NCBI GenBank assembly: GCA_024233215.1
Contig: JACKPW010000002.1
Location: 534,583-598,582, forward strand
Source: Verrucomicrobiales bacterium
GTDB lineage: Bacteria > Verrucomicrobiota > Verrucomicrobiia > Limisphaerales > J093
Length of the DNA stretch: 64,000 nt
Reading direction: 5' to 3'
In this document: piece after piece, positions 61,189-64,000 of the stretch
How the letters are laid out: each line of letters begins with the position of its first letter
Position numbering within the stretch: the first letter of the stretch is position 1
Translations under genes and position numbers: made by a program
Notes under the pieces: generated by a model
What the model saw: the letters and a program-made list of their open reading frames with translations, nothing else
The model's database searches: none
Told to the model about the DNA's origin: nothing

Positions 61189-62394
61189 ATGATGAATCGA
61201 CTCAACCTCATGCTCGTCGCCGGGGCCCGCCCGAACTTCATGAAGATCGCGCCGCTGGTGCGCGCCATCGAGCAGCACAACACGAACCGGCGCAACGGGG
61301 ACCCCCAGATCGATTACAAGCTCGTCCACACCGGGCAGCACTACGATCCCCGCATGTCCACCATCTTCTTCCAGGAGTTGGGCATGCCGGCACCCCACAT
61401 CAACCTGGGCGTCGGATCCGGCTCTCACGCGGTGCAAACCGCCACCGTCATGACCCGTTTCGAGCCCATGCTTGAAAGCGCGCGTCCTGACTGGCTCGTC
61501 GTGGTGGGGGATGTGAACTCCACCCTCGCCTGCACCCTGGTCGCCGCCAAGCTGGGCGTCCGTGTCGCCCATGTGGAAGCCGGACTGCGAAGCTTCGATC
61601 GCAGCATGCCCGAGGAGATCAACCGTCTCGCAACCGACGCCCTGGCCGATCTGCTGCTGACGCCTTCCGAGGATGCGGATCGCAACCTGGCGGCGGAGGG
61701 AGTGGACGGGGCGAGGATCCGACGGGTCGGCAACATCATGATCGACAGCCTGAACGCACAGCTCCAATCCATCGACACTCTGGAACTGATTGCGCGGCGC
61801 GACCTGGTCCCCGGTGAGTACATCTACGTGACGCTGCATCGCCCGGCCAACGTCGATCAACCCGACACCCTTCAGCTCGTGATGGGGCGTCTGACCGAGC
61901 TGGCGCGGAAATGGACCATCATTTTCCCCGTCCATCCCCGCACCCGCAGTCGATTGGCGGATTGCGAACCCGTGCAATCGGTGCCGTCCGGGCTACGCGT
62001 CGTCGAACCCGTGGGCTACCGTGAATCGCTTGCCTTTGTGCGTCACGCACGCTGCGTGTTGACCGACTCCGGCGGACTGCAGGAGGAAAGTACGTTCTTC
62101 CGGACGCCCTGCCTCACTCTTCGCCCCAACACCGAACGCCCGGTCACCCTGACCTGCGGCAGCAATCGCCTGACCACGCCCGAGGATCTGGAACACGACC
62201 TGGCCGATGTGCTTGCCCGACCGGCCCGCTTCGGTGAAATCCCTCCCCTGTGGGACGGCCACACCGCCGGGAGGACCCTGCAGGCGATCCTCGAAGCCAG
62301 CGGCTTCGGATCCAAGCACGTGACTGAAGACCGCCTCCTCCAGCACAGCAGCCGACCTGAGGAAGCTCAGCTCCTGAGTCCCTCCGCGGTCTGA
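61189..62394 (+). CDS. wecB: UDP-N-acetylglucosamine 2-epimerase (non-hydrolysing)
   Basis: 401 residues. Signature segments: MLVAGARPNFMKIAPLVRAI, KLVHTGQHYDPRMS, VVVGDVNSTLACTLVAAKLG, VAHVEAGLRSFDRSMPEEIN (catalytic acidic residues), VTLHRPANVD and LTDSGGLQEESTF. It converts UDP-GlcNAc to UDP-ManNAc, or acts on the diacetamido-uronate as WbpI does. The context with the WbpB and WbpD/E-like genes makes the WbpI role possible. Confidence 0.92.
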   Translation: MMNRLNLMLVAGARPNFMKIAPLVRAIEQHNTNRRNGDPQIDYKLVHTGQHYDPRMSTIFFQELGMPAPHINLGVGSGSHAVQTATVMTRFEPMLESARPDWLVVVGDVNSTLACTLVAAKLGVRVAHVEAGLRSFDRSMPEEINRLATDALADLLLTPSEDADRNLAAEGVDGARIRRVGNIMIDSLNAQLQSIDTLELIARRDLVPGEYIYVTLHRPANVDQPDTLQLVMGRLTELARKWTIIFPVHPRTRSRLADCEPVQSVPSGLRVVEPVGYRESLAFVRHARCVLTDSGGLQEESTFFRTPCLTLRPNTERPVTLTCGSNRLTTPEDLEHDLADVLARPARFGEIPPLWDGHTAGRTLQAILEASGFGSKHVTEDRLLQHSSRPEEAQLLSPSAV

Positions 62395-62465
62395 TCGAAA
62401 GCAACGAGCCCCCGCTCGTCGGCTGCAACGACTTCTCACTCCCGTTCTGAAAGGACTCCGGCCTT

Positions 62466-63908
62466 ATGATGCGTCTGCGCCACAAACTGCTCATCCACGC
62501 CTTCCGGGTGTTGGACCAGGTGATGCTCATCGTCACGCTGTCCTTGCTCGTCGCGATGATCAGCGAGCATGGCGACTTCGGTTTTCTCATCCTGTTCCTG
62601 GATGGGTTGCACTACGCCTGGGAGATGATCGGGGCCGTCGTGCTTCTGCTGACCTGGATCACGATCTTCAACGCCCTCGTCCCCTACAACACCAACCGCT
62701 TCACCACCCTTCGGACCAACATCATCGGCGTCGTCAAGGCCACCAGCGTCGCCTCATTCGTCTTATACCTCGGTGCCATGCTGTTCTCCTTCTCGCGGGT
62801 CGAAGGCCCGGTGGTCCCGTTGTTCTGGGTGATCACCACCTCGCTGGGCGTTGCCAGCCGCGTGTTTCTGCGCCTCGCGCTGACCGTGGTCCGACGGTCG
62901 GGCCTGAACCAACGCCACATCGTCATTGTGGGCACAAATCCGCGCGCCGTTCAGATGGCTCGTCGAATCGAATCCCGCCCGGAACTCGGCTGTGAGATCG
63001 TCGGCTTCATCACCGAACAACCGTCCCTGGAAGAGGCCGACTGGCCACACACGGATCGTTGGCCGATTCTGGACACCCTCACGAACATCCGCGCCTACCT
63101 TGAGGCCCGGCCCGCCGACGAAGTCATCCTCTGCCTCTCGGTCAAACAACACTTCCCGCAGATTCACGAGACCTTTGAACTCTGCAAGAACCTCGGACTG
63201 GTGGTTCGCCTGATGCCCGATGCCGCGGATGCCCGCGCCCTCACCCGGCTCCAGATTGAGGAGTTCGACGGGGAATACGTGGTGACTTTCTTCCGCGAGA
63301 AGCTGCTGTGGCAATTGTTCCTCAAGCGCGCGCTGGACCTCGCGATCGCCGCCACCCTTCTCCTGGTGCTCTCGCCGGTCTTGCTGCTGATTGCCCTGCT
63401 CATCAAAGTCACCAGCCCCGGCCCCGTCTTCTTCGTGCAGCGGCGGGTTGGCATGAACAAACGCACGTTCAACCTGCTCAAGTTCCGTTCGATGGTGGCC
63501 AACGCCGAGGAACGCAAGGACGAGATCGCCGCCCTGAATGAAATGGACGGCCCCGTGTTCAAGATCCGGAAGGACCCGCGTGTCACGCCGCTCGGACGGT
63601 TCCTCCGCAAAACGAGCCTCGATGAGTTGCCCCAGTTGATCAATGTCCTCCTCGGTGACATGAGCCTGGTCGGCCCGCGACCACCCCTGACCACCGAGGT
63701 CGAACACTACGCCCTGTTCGATCGCAAACGCCTCAGCATCCGACCCGGCATCACCTGTCTCTGGCAGGTCAACGGCCGCAACAACGTCCCTTTCGCCCGC
63801 TGGATGGAACTCGACCGCGAATACATCGACAACTGGTCCATCTGGCTCGATCTCAAGATCCTGCTCCGGACCATCCCAGTCGTCCTCCTCGGCAAAGGCG
63901 CCTCCTGA
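62466..63908 (+). CDS. Undecaprenyl-phosphate sugar phosphotransferase (long form, WcaJ-like)
   Basis: 480 residues. Four or so N-terminal membrane segments (VLDQVMLIVTLSLLVAMI; MIGAVVLLLTWITIFNALV; ATSVASFVLYLGAMLFSF; VPLFWVITTSLGVASRVFL), a Rossmann-like domain (RHIVIVGTNPRAVQMARRIE), one more membrane segment (LAIAATLLLVLSPVLLLIAL) and the PF02397 core (SPGPVFFVQRRVGMNKRTF; LLKFRSMVANAEE; KTSLDELPQLINVLLGDMSL; VGPRPPL; GITCLWQVNGRNN). It is the second priming transferase in the cluster; the two may start different polymers or use different sugars. Confidence 0.92.
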   Translation: MMRLRHKLLIHAFRVLDQVMLIVTLSLLVAMISEHGDFGFLILFLDGLHYAWEMIGAVVLLLTWITIFNALVPYNTNRFTTLRTNIIGVVKATSVASFVLYLGAMLFSFSRVEGPVVPLFWVITTSLGVASRVFLRLALTVVRRSGLNQRHIVIVGTNPRAVQMARRIESRPELGCEIVGFITEQPSLEEADWPHTDRWPILDTLTNIRAYLEARPADEVILCLSVKQHFPQIHETFELCKNLGLVVRLMPDAADARALTRLQIEEFDGEYVVTFFREKLLWQLFLKRALDLAIAATLLLVLSPVLLLIALLIKVTSPGPVFFVQRRVGMNKRTFNLLKFRSMVANAEERKDEIAALNEMDGPVFKIRKDPRVTPLGRFLRKTSLDELPQLINVLLGDMSLVGPRPPLTTEVEHYALFDRKRLSIRPGITCLWQVNGRNNVPFARWMELDREYIDNWSIWLDLKILLRTIPVVLLGKGAS

Positions 63909-63912
63909 CCCC

Positions 63913-63941
63913 CGTAGCCGCCGACGTCCAGTCGGCGCAAA
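63913..63941. repeat. GCCGAC dispersed palindrome, single copy at the right edge
   Basis: Same 29-base unit as in the tandem array at 60921-61163, here alone just after the stop of the last gene. The remaining 59 bases to the window end show no gene. Confidence 0.8.
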
Positions 63942-64000
63942 CGCCACCGACCCCAACCCCGCCCCGCAACCACCCATCCTTGGTCGGGGCAAACAACGCG

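Overview
The window is GC-rich bacterial chromosomal DNA that I read as Verrucomicrobiota, probably near Limisphaerales/Pedosphaera. Support comes from six secreted proteins with a C-terminal VPDSG/PEP-CTERM-type sorting signal, an exopolysaccharide cluster of the kind that travels with such signals, many dispersed palindromic repeats, and the mix of IS1634, IS66, IS21, IS4 and IS1380 elements. The lineage is an inference. No rRNA, tRNA or CRISPR array was seen.

Region 1 (1-11400, mostly minus strand) is ordinary chromosome: the start of a PTS IIC permease, a GNAT acetyltransferase, an Mrr-like restriction endonuclease with one in-frame amber stop, two toxin-antitoxin pairs, a prolyl oligopeptidase lipoprotein, a MarC-family membrane protein, alanine dehydrogenase, a kelch-like secreted protein and an atypical protein kinase.

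Region 2 (11924-23201, plus strand) is the most interesting part. It is a diversity-generating retroelement (DGR) with two variable target proteins. In order: a SLOG-like sensor fused to transmembrane hairpins, a formylglycine-generating-enzyme-fold (FGE) protein with variable region VR1, a YMDD reverse transcriptase whose 3' end contains the template repeat TR, a second FGE-fold protein with VR2, an HRDC accessory protein, and an LRR-Roc-COR-TIR protein. In the 135-bp TR/VR blocks every TR/VR mismatch falls on a TR adenine. The set looks like a conflict or immune system in which the DGR varies recognition modules and the SLOG/TM and TIR proteins are the sensors or effectors. It is decaying: an IS4-type element and a frameshift break the TIR gene, a ClpX-like ATPase downstream is a remnant, and the RT carries a palindromic insertion.

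Region 3 (20171-28781 and 33061-47666) is a pile-up of insertion sequences. An IS66-like element carrying a DruA/DUF4338 passenger sits inside an IS1634-type element and is flanked by a perfect 34-bp direct repeat. A second IS66 element follows. An IS21 element is interrupted by an IS1634 element whose identical sister copy lies inverted 4 kb away. An IS1380 element has inserted exactly at the stop codon of a sorting-signal protein. Between them lie a minus-strand group (a lipoprotein, a secreted FGE-like protein and a DUF3298-like protein) and several VPDSG-CTERM genes.

Region 4 (48115-63908) has three more VPDSG-CTERM genes on the minus strand and then a plus-strand exopolysaccharide cluster: two polyprenyl-phosphate sugar transferases, a Gfo/Idh/MocA dehydrogenase, an acetyltransferase-aminotransferase fusion, a FemAB-like protein, a Wzc-like co-polymerase with a degenerate kinase site, a polysaccharide deacetylase-DUF354 fusion and a UDP-GlcNAc 2-epimerase. 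Together these suggest synthesis of a diacetamido-sugar-containing surface polymer.
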